A stretch of DNA of 64,000 nucleotides, taken from an uncultured Bacilli bacterium (lineage in GTDB: Bacteria > Bacillota_I > Bacilli_A > RF39 > UBA660). The stretch lies in contig CATBQD010000004.1 of assembly GCA_949505625.1 (NCBI GenBank), positions 32,059 through 96,058 on the forward strand, written 5' to 3'. The position numbers and the translations under genes were made by a program. This document shows positions 33,510 to 43,767 of this stretch, in pieces (positions within the stretch are counted from its first letter, which is position 1; each line of letters opens with the position of its first letter). The notes under the pieces were generated by a model. That model made no database searches and was not told where the DNA came from. It saw only the letters and a list, made by a program, of their open reading frames with translations.

Positions 33510-34730
33510 ATGAAAGAGAATCTTAGAAAATATGCTTATTTATTATTAGAGGGATGCTTAAAACTGAAAGCTGGGCAACCCTTACTTGTTTTAGCGCCAT
33601 TAGAAGCTTATTCGTTTGCAAGAATTCTAGCAGAAGAGGCTTATATGATGGGAGTTAAAGATATTTATTTTGACTTTGAAGATGAAGTATTAAAAAGGCA
33701 ACAATTGGAAAATTTAAGTTTTGAGGAAATTGATAAAAGTAGCTTTTGGAATAAAGCTATATTTGATGAATATGCAAAAAAGGATGCAGCATTTTTAACT
33801 TTGTGTAATTTTGAGAATGAAGATTTAAGTAGGGTATCTCCTGAATTATTAGGCTATGTTGGGAAACGTTATGTTACTACAAGAAAATATTATAAAGAAC
33901 GTCAAAAAGAATATCAAGTATCATGGTGCTTTGCAGCAGTAGCTACATCAAGTTGGGCAAAGAAGATGTTTCCAAATAGTGAGAATCCAGAAGAAGAATT
34001 GTGGAACGCTATTTTTAAAATCTGTCTTGTTGATAGAGAAAATCCAATTACAGAATGGGAGTTTAAGAAACAAAGAAGTCAAGAATATACAACCTGGTTA
34101 AATAGTCTAGGTATTAAAAGTCTTCATTATAAAAATAAACTTGGGACTGATTTTCAAATTGAGCTTCCTGAGGAACATATTTGGGTTGGATTAGGAAATA
34201 AAATGCCAGATGGAAGGAATATAATTGTTAATATGCCTGGTGAGGAAATTTTTACTTCTCCATTAGTTGGAACAGCCGAAGGAATTTTATATAGTTCGAA
34301 GCCTCTTGTTTATAATGGAGCATTAATTGAAGATTTTGCTTTAATTTTTAAAAATGGAAAAGTAGTAGATTTAAAGGCAAAAAAGGGATTAGAAATATTA
34401 AAACAAATTATAAAGACAGATGAAGGTGCATGTGAATTAGGTGAGGTTGCTCTTGTGAACTATGATTCGCCAATCTCAAAATCTGGATTGATTTTTTATG
34501 AAACTTTATATGATGAGAATGCAGCTTGCCATTTTGCTTTAGGAGCTTCATTTCCAAAGTGTATGCGTGGAGCTTCAGGAAAAGCTCCCGAAGAATTGCA
34601 AAAATTAGGACTCAATCAATCAGCTACTCATGTTGATTTTATGGTAGGGACAGAAGATCTAAATATTACTGGAGTTAAAAAAGATGGTAAAAAAGTATTA
34701 ATTATGAAAAATGGTAATATTGTATTTTAG
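33510..34730 (+). CDS. M29-family aminopeptidase (AmpS/PepS type)
   Basis: This is a cytoplasmic metal-dependent aminopeptidase that trims peptides. The C-terminal half carries the family's metal ligands: MPGEEIFTSP near residue 245, GACELGEVALVNYDSPI near residue 310, and FALGASFPKCMRGA near residue 345. The usual histidine cluster ends in SATHVDFMVGTEDLNITG. The length is 406 residues. A strong terminator follows. Confidence 0.92.
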   Translation: MKENLRKYAYLLLEGCLKLKAGQPLLVLAPLEAYSFARILAEEAYMMGVKDIYFDFEDEVLKRQQLENLSFEEIDKSSFWNKAIFDEYAKKDAAFLTLCNFENEDLSRVSPELLGYVGKRYVTTRKYYKERQKEYQVSWCFAAVATSSWAKKMFPNSENPEEELWNAIFKICLVDRENPITEWEFKKQRSQEYTTWLNSLGIKSLHYKNKLGTDFQIELPEEHIWVGLGNKMPDGRNIIVNMPGEEIFTSPLVGTAEGILYSSKPLVYNGALIEDFALIFKNGKVVDLKAKKGLEILKQIIKTDEGACELGEVALVNYDSPISKSGLIFYETLYDENAACHFALGASFPKCMRGASGKAPEELQKLGLNQSATHVDFMVGTEDLNITGVKKDGKKVLIMKNGNIVF

Positions 34731-34734
34731 AAAG

Positions 34735-34758
34735 CATTAGACATTCTAATGTTTTTTT
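34735..34758 (+). terminator. Terminator after the M29 aminopeptidase
   Basis: CATTAGA (34735-34741) pairs with TCTAATG (34745-34751), followed by seven Ts. Confidence 0.85.
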
Positions 34759-34782
34759 GATAAAATGAATATGGTGAGAAGC

Positions 34783-35850
34783 ATGAATCAAGAATTATTG
34801 ACAAGAATACTTTTAATGGTATTTATAACTTTTTTATTTGTAACGTTTATTACACCATTTGTTAAAAAAATAGCGCTTCATATTGGGGCTGTAGATATTC
34901 CAAATGCGAGAAAAGTGCATAAAGAACCGATGCCACGTTTGGGAGGTTTAGGAATATATTTTGGCTTTTTATTAGGATATATGTTATTTGGGACACATAG
35001 TGAGACAATGAATTCTATATTAATTGGTAGTTTTATTATTGTTTTAACAGGAGTTATAGATGATGTAAAACCTTTAAAGGCATCACATAAGTTCATTGGA
35101 CAATTAGTAGCAGCTTGCATAGTTGTTTTTTACGGAAATATTTTATTAAAAGATATTAGCGCTTTTGGTTTATATTTTGACTTTGGGATTCTTGCTTATC
35201 CAATTTCGATTTTCTTTATTTTAGGATGCGTCAACTGTATGAACTTGATTGATGGATTGGATGGTTTAGCTTCAGGAATTAGTTCCATTTATTTCTTAAC
35301 AATTGGAATTATTGCGGCAATGCAAGGAAAAGCTGGATTGGATTTTGTTTTAACGTTTATTATGTTAGGATCAACATTAGGATTTTTAGTTCATAATTTT
35401 AATCCCGCAAGTATTTTTATGGGAGATAGTGGTTCTATGTTTTTAGGATTTATCATTGCAGTAATTGCTTTGTTAGGATTTAAGAACGTTACAATGACAT
35501 CATTAATTATTCCTCTTCTTATTTTGGCGATTCCAATTTTAGATACAATATTTGCTATTATCAGAAGAACATTAAAGGGTGAAAGTATTTCTACACCAGA
35601 TAAATTTCATATTCATCATCAATTATTAAATCGTAATTTTTCACAACGAGCTACTGTATTAGCAATTTATGGAATTAATTTATTGTTTGCTGCAGCTTCA
35701 ATTGTATATGTATTAAAAGATCAGATGTTAGGATATATTATTTATGGTATTTTACTTGTGATTGTAGTATTGTTCGTAGTAAAAACAAATATTGTGTTTG
35801 ATGGAGAAGAAATTAAAAAGAAATTATTTAGAAAAAATAAAAAATCTTAA
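34783..35850 (+). CDS. tagO: TagO/WecA-type undecaprenyl-phosphate GlcNAc-1-phosphate transferase
   Basis: It is a polytopic membrane enzyme with about ten helices that starts synthesis of wall teichoic acid or a surface glycan on undecaprenyl phosphate. GAVDIPNARKVHKEPMPRLGG, the Asp pair VIDDVKPL, NLIDGLDGLASGIS, FMGDSGSMFLG and HIHHQLL are the family motifs. The ATG at 34783 follows GGTGAG. No other teichoic acid genes are in the window, so the end product is unknown. Confidence 0.92.
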   Translation: MNQELLTRILLMVFITFLFVTFITPFVKKIALHIGAVDIPNARKVHKEPMPRLGGLGIYFGFLLGYMLFGTHSETMNSILIGSFIIVLTGVIDDVKPLKASHKFIGQLVAACIVVFYGNILLKDISAFGLYFDFGILAYPISIFFILGCVNCMNLIDGLDGLASGISSIYFLTIGIIAAMQGKAGLDFVLTFIMLGSTLGFLVHNFNPASIFMGDSGSMFLGFIIAVIALLGFKNVTMTSLIIPLLILAIPILDTIFAIIRRTLKGESISTPDKFHIHHQLLNRNFSQRATVLAIYGINLLFAAASIVYVLKDQMLGYIIYGILLVIVVLFVVKTNIVFDGEEIKKKLFRKNKKS

Positions 35851-35870
35851 ATCTAGAATATTTTTATGAA

Positions 35871-35898
35871 GAAAATTTCAAATATAAATTTTCTTTTT
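35871..35898 (+). terminator. Terminator after tagO
   Basis: GAAAATTT pairs with AAATTTTC across an A/T loop, then six Ts. Confidence 0.7.
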
Positions 35899-35967
35899 TA
35901 TTGAATCTAAAATATATACTTCTTGAATAAAACCTTTAGAAAATAACATACTATAAATGGTGATATC

Positions 35968-36702
35968 ATGAACTTTAATATGGATTTTAAAGCAATAGAA
36001 GTATTAGATGTAGTTGTAAGAAGTTTATTGTCGTTAGTGACTTTATTTTTAGTTACGAAAATGTTAGGAAAAAAACAAGTATCTCAACTTAGTTTGTTTG
36101 ATTATGTAATAGGGATTTCGATTGGTAATTTTGCTGCTGAAATGTCAATTAATTTGGAAACAAATTATATAAATGGAACTGTTGCTGTTATCATTTTTGG
36201 GCTTGTGGCTTATATTGTTTCTGTTTTGTCAATGAAAAGCATACATTTAAGACGCTTTTTTATGGGAGTTCCTACCATTCTAATTGAACATGGTGAATTA
36301 TTGATAGATGGCTTAAAAAAAGTAAAATTTGATATCAATGAACTTTTGGAAGAATGTAGAATTAATGGCTATTTTGATATTAGCGAAATTGAATATGCAA
36401 TTATGGAAACAAATGGAACAGTTAGTATTCTCCCTAAAGGAGAATATAAGCCAGTAACGATGAAAGATATGAATTTAAAAGCAAGTAAGCAGGGATTATG
36501 TGCGAATGTTATTATAGATGGAAAGATCATGAAAAACAATTTAGAAAATATTCATAAAGATGAGAAATGGTTGGAAAAAGAGTTAAAAATTAAAGGATAT
36601 AAGACATTAGACAAAGTTATGTTAGCAACTGTCGATATGAATGAAAAATTAGTAATCTATGAAAAAAATAAGGGATTAAATCCTACAGATGTATTAGAAT
36701 AG
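35968..36702 (+). CDS. DUF421 (YetF-type) membrane protein
   Basis: Three membrane helices are followed by a YetF-type cytoplasmic domain. The pattern TKMLGKKQVSQLSLFDYVIGISIGN is the family signature, with GVPTILIEHGELLIDGLKK and the FDINELLEECR helix. Members are linked to spore or membrane physiology in Bacillus (YetF, YdfS and similar), with no defined activity. The length is 244 residues. A UUCG-loop terminator follows. Confidence 0.88.
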   Translation: MNFNMDFKAIEVLDVVVRSLLSLVTLFLVTKMLGKKQVSQLSLFDYVIGISIGNFAAEMSINLETNYINGTVAVIIFGLVAYIVSVLSMKSIHLRRFFMGVPTILIEHGELLIDGLKKVKFDINELLEECRINGYFDISEIEYAIMETNGTVSILPKGEYKPVTMKDMNLKASKQGLCANVIIDGKIMKNNLENIHKDEKWLEKELKIKGYKTLDKVMLATVDMNEKLVIYEKNKGLNPTDVLE

Positions 36703-36731
36703 TTGACACAATTGGACTTTGAAGTATCAAT

Positions 36732-36758
36732 AAAAAATAGACTTCGGTCTTTTTTTTT
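36732..36758 (+). terminator. Terminator with TTCG tetraloop
   Basis: AATAGAC and GTCT close a TTCG loop and eight or nine Ts follow. Confidence 0.85.
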
Positions 36759-36782
36759 GTTATCATAAAATTGGGTGATAAT

Positions 36783-37217
36783 ATGAATAGACATTTTTGT
36801 GCTTCTGTATTTGTAGTAGATCCTAAAACGAAAAAGTTATTGTTAGTATTTCATAAAAAATTCCATAAATGGGTACAGCCAGGTGGTCATATAGAAGAAA
36901 ATGAAACCCCAGAAGAAACCGCAATGAGGGAGGTATATGAAGAGACTGGGTTAAAGATCAAATTATTAGGAAGACGATTTCCTAGAGAAGATGATTTTAT
37001 TAGACCCTTGGGAATTCAGTGTAATCGAAATTTAAAGGGAGATATGCATATTGATATTATATATGCAGCTGTGCCAATAAGCGATCAAGAAGTTATCTTA
37101 AATAGGGAAGAAAGTCTAGGGATTGGTTGGTTTACAAGAGAACAGTTAGAAGCTTTAGATGTGTTTCCTGATATCAAAATAACAATGGATTACATTTTGG
37201 AACATTATATAAAATAG
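36783..37217 (+). CDS. Nudix hydrolase
   Basis: The Nudix box GGHIEENETPEETAMREVYEETGL is near residue 34-57 in the form GX5EX7REUXEEXG. The N-terminal HFCASVFVVDPKTKKLLLVFHKK leads into it. Substrates cannot be deduced. The ATG at 36783 has GGGTGAT 5 bases upstream. The next gene starts 9 bases after its stop, so the two are probably co-transcribed. Confidence 0.9.
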   Translation: MNRHFCASVFVVDPKTKKLLLVFHKKFHKWVQPGGHIEENETPEETAMREVYEETGLKIKLLGRRFPREDDFIRPLGIQCNRNLKGDMHIDIIYAAVPISDQEVILNREESLGIGWFTREQLEALDVFPDIKITMDYILEHYIK

Positions 37218-37225
37218 GTGATTGT

Positions 37226-37906
37226 ATGAATTTATTAGATTTTTGGTTAAATGTTTTATTTCCACTTTTATCATTATTGATTACTGTTTTTGCGACTATT
37301 TACACAGTAAGCAATCGTATTAAATATGAGAATATGGAAAAACATAGACCATATTTGGTATTAAGTAAGATAGAACCATTAGAAAAAATTGATTTATATG
37401 CTTATTATTTAATTGCATTAGGCAGAAATTATAGAAATCTAAATGAGTATATTGATATAGAGCAGATAGATCGTTTGGAAAATGGAAATACACTCGATTT
37501 GAATTTGGTTATTCACAATATAGGATATGGAGTAGCTACAAATATTAAATTTTATAATTTATTGGTTGGAAATCAAATACATGGTTCTCAACAAAGTAAT
37601 AAAGAAAGAAATCAAAAATTATTTACAACTTTTGATATTGCTTCGAATGAAGAAAAGAAAATGCAAACAAAACTGATTCATCATATTATAGAAGAGGAAG
37701 GAATTGTAACAGAAGATCATTTGAGAATTCTTTGTGTTTATCAAGATTTAAATAAAAATGTATATGATTTTATAATCAGTATTAATGTAAAACAAAATGG
37801 GTATTACGACTTTTTTGCTTATCAGCCATCTTCCAATAGTTATAAGAGATGGATTAGACAAAATAAAAAGCAACTCAAAAAAATATATAAAGATTATAAC
37901 TCATAA
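37226..37906 (+). CDS. Hypothetical single-pass membrane protein
   Basis: An N-terminal membrane helix (about residues 7-29) is followed by a soluble region of about 195 residues with beta-rich segments (LDLNLVIHNIGYGVATNIKF looks like an Ig-like strand pair) and a basic C-terminus. I do not recognise a family. It is translated directly after the Nudix gene from an AGGTGAT site. Confidence 0.55.
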   Translation: MNLLDFWLNVLFPLLSLLITVFATIYTVSNRIKYENMEKHRPYLVLSKIEPLEKIDLYAYYLIALGRNYRNLNEYIDIEQIDRLENGNTLDLNLVIHNIGYGVATNIKFYNLLVGNQIHGSQQSNKERNQKLFTTFDIASNEEKKMQTKLIHHIIEEEGIVTEDHLRILCVYQDLNKNVYDFIISINVKQNGYYDFFAYQPSSNSYKRWIRQNKKQLKKIYKDYNS

Positions 37907-37940
37907 AATCCAGAGTTTTATATACGACTCTGGATTTCTT
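37906..37940. terminator. Bidirectional terminator
   Basis: AAATCCAGAGT (37906-37916) pairs with ACTCTGGATTT (37927-37937). It serves the converging genes on both sides. Confidence 0.85.
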
Positions 37941-38541
37941 TTTTTAAAGTTTTCTTAATTTTGTTTTTAATTTTTTTCTTTGTTTTTTTAGAACCAATAA
38001 AGTAAATGGCTATGATTACAAGAATTCCTAATCCAATATACCAATAATTGATTGTCTCTTTTGGTTTATCTCCCCATATTCCTAAATTCTCTTTTTTTGC
38101 AATAGCTTCATGATCTTGCAAAAGAGAAGTGTATTTATAGTTCCCGTATAGATAAGCTACTTCAGCATATCCGTTTTTTATTATGTTATCTTGTAGTAAT
38201 TCTCCATCTACAAAAACCCATACTAAGTGTCTATCATATTTATCTTTTTTATCGCTACCACTATCATACTCTAATTCAATTTTTTTGGCGTTTTTTAAGC
38301 TATTACAAGTAAATTTACTTGCTTCCTTTCCCCATGGTTCTTCTCCTTTTGTTGGATGCTTGGTTTCTGGAGTGTCGATTGCTAAAAAACGCGCAGTAAT
38401 TGTTTCTTTATTTATTTCAAATTTTGCTGTATCTCCATCTACGCATTTAGAAAATTTTACTTCAATTTTTTCATTTGCTTTAACACTAGGAATAAATAAA
38501 AATAAACTGATAATGAAAATAAAAAATTTATTTTTTTTCAT
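37918..38541 (-). CDS. Secreted, membrane-anchored thermonuclease-like protein
   Basis: The signal peptide is followed by a staphylococcal-nuclease (SNase) domain: VDGDTAKFEI, RFLAIDTPETKHP and YDRHLVWVFVDG with the active-site Arg and Glu region (EPWGKEA). A C-terminal membrane helix (about residues 167-183) and a Lys-rich tail suggest that it stays attached to the cell surface. It probably digests extracellular DNA. The start overlaps the upstream gene on the same strand by 14 bases. Confidence 0.85.
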   Translation of the reverse strand: MKKNKFFIFIISLFLFIPSVKANEKIEVKFSKCVDGDTAKFEINKETITARFLAIDTPETKHPTKGEEPWGKEASKFTCNSLKNAKKIELEYDSGSDKKDKYDRHLVWVFVDGELLQDNIIKNGYAEVAYLYGNYKYTSLLQDHEAIAKKENLGIWGDKPKETINYWYIGLGILVIIAIYFIGSKKTKKKIKNKIKKTLKKEIQSRI

Positions 38542-39007
38542 GAAAAATCACCTTTGCATTTACTAATTTTTTGAATTTCTTGATTTTAATTCTGTTATGC
38601 ATATTATCAAATAGAAATATGTAGCATGCTTCCCATACCCCTACCCATCCAATAATTAATAAAACTTCAGCAATTAATTCGTGAATAGATGAAAAGTGTG
38701 AAAATAAAATAAAAAGGATCCCAATTAAAAATAAAATAATTGCTCTAATATAAGTTAGCTTTAATTCCAAATAGCTTTCTTTTATATCTTCTCCTAAATT
38801 AGAACGTAAGATATTAACAAAGTTATTTTTTTCATTTTTAGAAAAACTATGAGGACTATTTATATTTATTTCTATTGTATGATTTAAAGGGATCCCTTTA
38901 TTTTCATCCAGTATATAAAATAATAGTTCAGAATTTAGTTTTTGACTATTATAAGGACTTGTATAATCTTCTTTATCTTCAATATATATAGTAATGATAT
39001 GTTTCAT
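38528..39007 (-). CDS. Small two-helix membrane protein
   Basis: The first 85 residues are soluble and contain beta strands (HIITIYIED, NHTIEININS). Two membrane helices follow (about residues 88-132), then a basic tail. I do not know the family. It overlaps the nuclease gene, so it may aid that protein at the membrane, but this is only positional. Confidence 0.55.
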   Translation of the reverse strand: MKHIITIYIEDKEDYTSPYNSQKLNSELLFYILDENKGIPLNHTIEININSPHSFSKNEKNNFVNILRSNLGEDIKESYLELKLTYIRAIILFLIGILFILFSHFSSIHELIAEVLLIIGWVGVWEACYIFLFDNMHNRIKIKKFKKLVNAKVIFHEKK

Positions 39008-39136
39008 AATTGTGCTCCATTCTAATATTATTTTATCATTTTTCTTTCAATTTTTACATAGTAACTTTAATAATTTACTAATATGTATTTAAAGTTATGA
39101 ATTTTTTATATTAAATTATTTGTATATATAAAAATA

Positions 39137-39166
39137 TTTACAAATCTATAAAAAGTATGGTATAAT
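39137..39166 (+). promoter_or_regulatory. Sigma-A promoter of typA
   Basis: TTTACA (39137-39142), 18 bases, TATAAT (39161-39166), 31 bases before the typA ATG. Confidence 0.65.
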
Positions 39167-39196
39167 ACGGCAGTTATAAAAAAGGGAAGTGTATTT

Positions 39197-40999
39197 ATGA
39201 ATATTAGAAATATTGCTATTATTGCACACGTAGACCATGGTAAAACAACACTTGTGGATCAATTATTAAAAATGTCAGGAACATTTCGTGATAATGAAGA
39301 AGTAACATCAATGGACTCAAATGCGATTGAACAAGAAAGAGGAATTACCATTTTAGCCAAAACAACAGCGCTTAATTATAAAGGATGTCGTATTAACATT
39401 TTGGACACTCCAGGACATGCTGACTTTGGTGGAGAAGTAGAACGTATTATGAATATGGTGGATGGAGTATTATTAGTAGTAGATGCTTATGAAGGTACTA
39501 TGCCACAAACACGTTTTGTATTAAAAAAAGCTTTAGAAGCAGGAGTAACTCCAGTAGTAGTTGTTAACAAAATCGATAAAGAATCAGCAAGACCAAAAGA
39601 AGTAGTAGATGAAGTATTAGATTTATTTATCGAGTTAGGAGCGGATTTAGAACAATTAGAATTCCCAGTTGTTTATGCAAGTGGATTAGCGGGTACTTCA
39701 AGTTTAGATCCAGATCCAGCAACTCAAGAGCATACTATGGATCCAATTTTAGATATGATAATTAATTATATTCCTGCACCAGATGTAAATGAAGATGGAG
39801 GATTACAATTCCAACCAGCACTACTCGATTATAATGATTTCGTAGGAAGAATTGGAATTGGACGAGTAAAACGTGGAAAAATGAAAGTAAATGAAATGGT
39901 CAGCTGCGTTAGAATTGATGGAAGCATCAAACAATTTAGAATTCAAAAAATGTTTGGTTATATGGGGCTTAAAAGAATAGAAGTAACAGAAGCAAAAGCT
40001 GGAGATATTGTCGCGATTGCAGGTCTTCCAGATATTGAAGTTGGAGAAACTGTTTGTACAGTAGGAAGTGAAGAAGCTTTACCATTACTTAGAATTGATG
40101 AACCAACATTACAAATGACATTTGGAGTAAATACTTCTCCTTTCTGTGGCAGAGAAGGGAAAATACTAACTGCTCGTAAAATTGAAGAACGTTTGATGAA
40201 AGAAACGGAGAGAGATGTTAGTTTAAGAGTAGAACCTAATGATAGTGAATCATTCATTGTATCAGGAAGAGGAGAACTTCATTTATCTATTTTAATTGAA
40301 AATATGAGACGTGAAGGGTTTGAATTACAAGTTTCAAAACCAGAAGTAATTGTAAAAGAAATTGATGGAGTAAAATGTGAACCATATGAAGATGTTCAAG
40401 TAGATGTTCCAGAAGAATATGTTGGAAGTGTTATTGAAGCTTTAGGAAACCGTGAAGGTGTTATGGAAAATATGCATAGCGCAGATGGTCAAGTAAGACT
40501 TACTTATACTGTACCTTCTCGTGGTCTAATTGGATTTATGACTGAGTTTATGACTATGACAAAAGGTTATGGAATGCTTAATCATACATTTAAAGAATAT
40601 CGTAAAATGGCAGGAGCAACAGTTGGAGAAAGAAAACTAGGTGTACTAGTTTCTATGGAAAATGGAAAAGCAACAGCTTATGCATTAGGTCAATTAGAAG
40701 ATCGCGGAGTTATGTTTATTGAACCGGGTGCTGATGTTTACGAAGGAATGGTAGTTGGAGAGCATTCTCATGATAATGATTTAGCCGTTAATGTAGTAAA
40801 GGGTAAAAAATTAACCAATACACGTGCTTCTGGAAGTGATCACACTGTTGTGTTAAAACGTCCTAGGTTAATGTCACTAGAAACATGCTTAGACTATATT
40901 AATAGCGATGAATTAGTAGAAGTAACACCAGCTTCATTTAGAATTCGTAAAAAAATATTAAATACAAATGAACGTAAAAAATTTGATGCAAAGAAGTAG
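39197..40999 (+). CDS. typA: Ribosome-associated GTPase TypA/BipA
   Basis: This translational GTPase binds the ribosome and aids large-subunit assembly and growth under stress. G1 is AHVDHGKTT, switch [22 protein letters not shown], and YASG. The EF-G-like domains III and V follow, and the C-terminal domain (YGMLNHTF, ending IRKKIL) is specific to BipA. A length of 600 residues is typical. AAAGGGAAG precedes the ATG. Confidence 0.96.
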   Translation: MNIRNIAIIAHVDHGKTTLVDQLLKMSGTFRDNEEVTSMDSNAIEQERGITILAKTTALNYKGCRINILDTPGHADFGGEVERIMNMVDGVLLVVDAYEGTMPQTRFVLKKALEAGVTPVVVVNKIDKESARPKEVVDEVLDLFIELGADLEQLEFPVVYASGLAGTSSLDPDPATQEHTMDPILDMIINYIPAPDVNEDGGLQFQPALLDYNDFVGRIGIGRVKRGKMKVNEMVSCVRIDGSIKQFRIQKMFGYMGLKRIEVTEAKAGDIVAIAGLPDIEVGETVCTVGSEEALPLLRIDEPTLQMTFGVNTSPFCGREGKILTARKIEERLMKETERDVSLRVEPNDSESFIVSGRGELHLSILIENMRREGFELQVSKPEVIVKEIDGVKCEPYEDVQVDVPEEYVGSVIEALGNREGVMENMHSADGQVRLTYTVPSRGLIGFMTEFMTMTKGYGMLNHTFKEYRKMAGATVGERKLGVLVSMENGKATAYALGQLEDRGVMFIEPGADVYEGMVVGEHSHDNDLAVNVVKGKKLTNTRASGSDHTVVLKRPRLMSLETCLDYINSDELVEVTPASFRIRKKILNTNERKKFDAKK

Positions 41000-41017
41000 A
41001 AAATACTTCTTTTTTTA
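40991..41017 (+). terminator. Terminator overlapping the typA end
   Basis: AGAAGTA (40992-40998) pairs with TACTTCT (41004-41010) and seven Ts follow. Confidence 0.8.
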
Positions 41018-41058
41018 TGTCGATTTTTGATATAATGATAATAGGGGGAAAATGAAAT

Positions 41059-41958
41059 ATGAGAATACTGCATTGTTTTAATTGGAAATTAATGGATATT
41101 ATATCTATTTTACCAAAAGTAAAAGAACAAGGTTTTGAAGCAATTCAGATTAATCCTATTCAACCTTTAAAAGAAGAAGGATTAAAAGAATGGTGGATGT
41201 CTTATCAACCGATTGATTTTTCCATTGGTAATTATTATGGGACCAAAGAAGAATTATGCAAATTATGTTTGGAAGCATCAAAATATGGAATTTCTATTTT
41301 TGCGGATGTTATATGTAATCATACAGCTGGTAAAGTAGATGATGATTTAGAACCTCATGAAAAGGTAAATCCCAATTTAAGAAACCATCCAGAATATTGG
41401 AAACCAAAACAGACTGTAATGAATTGGAAGGATCGGCAAGATGTTATTCATAATTGTATGAATTTGCCAGGCTTAAATGTTTATCATCCAGATGTAGAAA
41501 ATATGATCGTAAGGTTTTTAAATGAATTAATTGATTGTGGGGTAAGTGGTTTTCGATTTGACGCAGCAAAATCGATTGGTTTGCCGAGTGAAGGGTATCG
41601 TTTCTGGCCTAATATTATTTATCGATTAAAAAAATATGGACTATTTTTATATGGCGAAGTAATATTTGAAGAGAATATAGAGATTTTAAATGAATATGCA
41701 CATTATATGCATATTCTTGGAAATTACGATAGTAGTGATAGAAACGCAATGGTAAAATATGTTGAAAGTCATGATACGTTTTTAAGCCATGATGATTTAG
41801 GATATACAAGATATATTGCAGCAGAAGACATTTTAAGATATTATCTTTCTTTGATTAAAGAATATAAAAATACGATATTTTATGCTCGTCCTTGGGATGA
41901 AACTTGGAAGTCTCCAATTGTGAAAGAGGAACATCAAAAAGTATTTGTAAAAAAGTAA
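41059..41958 (+). CDS. Alpha-amylase family (GH13) enzyme, compact form
   Basis: The TIM barrel is visible from HCFNWKLMDIISILPKVKEQG. Conserved regions are DVICNH (about 83-88), GFRFDAAKS with the nucleophile Asp168, YGEV with Glu200 and ESHDT with Asp239. It has only 299 residues and ends soon after the last barrel motif, so the C-terminal beta domain of most amylases is missing. No signal peptide is present, so it acts inside the cell on maltodextrin or glycogen-like substrates. Activity is likely but not certain. Confidence 0.85.
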   Translation: MRILHCFNWKLMDIISILPKVKEQGFEAIQINPIQPLKEEGLKEWWMSYQPIDFSIGNYYGTKEELCKLCLEASKYGISIFADVICNHTAGKVDDDLEPHEKVNPNLRNHPEYWKPKQTVMNWKDRQDVIHNCMNLPGLNVYHPDVENMIVRFLNELIDCGVSGFRFDAAKSIGLPSEGYRFWPNIIYRLKKYGLFLYGEVIFEENIEILNEYAHYMHILGNYDSSDRNAMVKYVESHDTFLSHDDLGYTRYIAAEDILRYYLSLIKEYKNTIFYARPWDETWKSPIVKEEHQKVFVKK

Positions 41959-42043
41959 TTGTAAAGAAATGATATGAAAACTTTTGAGATTTTATAAATA
42001 ATTAAAGTAGATATATTATTAATCAAAAAAGAACAGAATTTAT

Positions 42044-42068
42044 AGATAGATTGAAGTCTATCTTTTTA
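42044..42068 (+). terminator. Terminator upstream of ecfA1
   Basis: AGATAGA (42044-42050) pairs with TCTATCT (42057-42063), followed by Ts. Confidence 0.75.
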
Positions 42069-42121
42069 TTGTAAAAAAAAAGACTTTATATTATAATAGT
42101 GGAAGTTTGGCGGTGAATTTT

Positions 42122-42928
42122 ATGATCGAAATACAAGATTTAATTTATCAATATGAAAAGAATGATTTAAATTATATTTTTAATAAGCTTTCCTTGACGT
42201 TGGAAAAAGGAAGTTTTACAACATTAATTGGTCCAATTGGGTCTGGTAAAAGTACGTTAGTAAAAATTTTACTAGGTCTTATAAAAGTAGATAATTATAT
42301 TAAAATAGATGATTTGGTATTGTGTACTAGTAATATGAAAAAAATTAGGAATAAAATTGGAGTTATATTTGAAAATCCAGATGAAATATTTGTATCAGAA
42401 ACAGTTATGGATGAAATTGCTTTTTCTCTTGAAAATCAGAATAAAAGTAAAAAAGAGATTTGGAAGAAAGTGGAAGAAATTGCAAATTATGTTGGAATAA
42501 AACCATTATTAGAATGCGATCCACATACATTAAGTGAAGGAGAGAAAAGGCTGGTATCGTTAGCAAGTGCTCTTGTGATAGATCCTCAAATACTGATTTT
42601 AGATGAAGCATTATCAATGTTAGATGAAATATCAAAAAGAAAGATTTTTAAGATATTAAAAGAATGTAATGAAAAAGGAGTAACTATTTTAAATATTACC
42701 CATGACTTAAATGAAAGTTTATATGGAAATGACATTGTACTCTTACAAGGTGGAAAGGTATTATTGCATGGATCAAAAGAAGATGTTTTAAAACAAGAAA
42801 CTAAATTAAAAAGAGCAGGATTAGAACTTCCTTTTTTGGCAGATTTAAGTATCCGGTTAATGTATTATGGGATATTAGATCATATGATTTTGGATATGGA
42901 TGAGATGGTGAATGCAATATGGAAATAA
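42122..42928 (+). CDS. ecfA1: Energy-coupling factor transporter ATPase EcfA1
   Basis: It is one of the two ATPases that energise vitamin uptake by ECF transporters. Walker A is GPIGSGKS, the signature is LSEGEKRLV rather than LSGGQ, and Walker B is ILILDEALSM. The ATG at 42122 follows a GGCGGTGA site. It overlaps ecfA2 by 10 bases and lies in the conserved ecfA1-ecfA2-ecfT-truA-rplM-rpsI order. The substrate-binding S components would be encoded elsewhere. Confidence 0.93.
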   Translation: MIEIQDLIYQYEKNDLNYIFNKLSLTLEKGSFTTLIGPIGSGKSTLVKILLGLIKVDNYIKIDDLVLCTSNMKKIRNKIGVIFENPDEIFVSETVMDEIAFSLENQNKSKKEIWKKVEEIANYVGIKPLLECDPHTLSEGEKRLVSLASALVIDPQILILDEALSMLDEISKRKIFKILKECNEKGVTILNITHDLNESLYGNDIVLLQGGKVLLHGSKEDVLKQETKLKRAGLELPFLADLSIRLMYYGILDHMILDMDEMVNAIWK

Positions 42929-43767
42929 AATACGATAGCGTTTATTATAGTAAGAATGAAAATACTTCTTTAGAAAAATTAATTTTAGAAGATATTAATT
43001 TAGAATTAAAAGAGGGAAAAATAAATGGCATTATTGGAAAATGTGGAAGCGGAAAAACAACTTTTGTAGAACTTTTAAATGCTCTTTTATTACCAACTTT
43101 AGGAAGTATTCAAATTGGAGATTATCAAATTGAGAAAGATTGTAAAATAAAAGATATAAATAACCTTAGAGTAGAACTTGGATATGTATTTGGAAATCCA
43201 AAACGTCAATTTTTTCTTCCAACTGTAAAAGAAGAAATTGCATTTGGAATGAAACAATTTTCATATAAATTAGACAAAATTGATTCTAGAATCAGTGATG
43301 CTTTAAAGATGGTAGGATTGGATGATTCCTATTTAGAAAGAGATCCTATGAAACTTAGTAATGGTGAAATGAGAAAAGTAGCAATTGCGTCAATTTTAGC
43401 ATTTAATCCTAAAGTTTTAATTTTTGATGAACCAACATTAGGCTTAGATAGTATTAGTGAAAAAAGCTTTTTAAAAATGCTTAAAATGCTTAAAAATAAA
43501 TATCATAAAACAATTGTTATTGTAACTCATGATATAAATATGATACATAAAATTGCAGATTATTTATTTGTATTTCATGAGGGAAAAATGGTTTTAGAAG
43601 GAACTAAATACGAAGTATTTGAAAGTGAATTATTAGAGCAATATGAAGTGGTAAGACCTTCTATTATGGAGTTTTCTTACCAAGTATTACAAAAAAAAGG
43701 AATCAAGCTTGGATATCGTGATGATGTTAATGACTTGATAAAGGATATTTATCGCCATGCTTCATAA
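42919..43767 (+). CDS. ecfA2: Energy-coupling factor transporter ATPase EcfA2
   Basis: The partner ATPase, with Walker A GKCGSGKT, signature LSNGEMRKVA and Walker B LIFDEPTLGLD. It is 282 residues long, and the C-terminal extension of EcfA proteins that contacts EcfT is present. It overlaps both neighbours, so the ecf genes are translated as a unit. Confidence 0.94.
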   Translation: MEIKYDSVYYSKNENTSLEKLILEDINLELKEGKINGIIGKCGSGKTTFVELLNALLLPTLGSIQIGDYQIEKDCKIKDINNLRVELGYVFGNPKRQFFLPTVKEEIAFGMKQFSYKLDKIDSRISDALKMVGLDDSYLERDPMKLSNGEMRKVAIASILAFNPKVLIFDEPTLGLDSISEKSFLKMLKMLKNKYHKTIVIVTHDINMIHKIADYLFVFHEGKMVLEGTKYEVFESELLEQYEVVRPSIMEFSYQVLQKKGIKLGYRDDVNDLIKDIYRHAS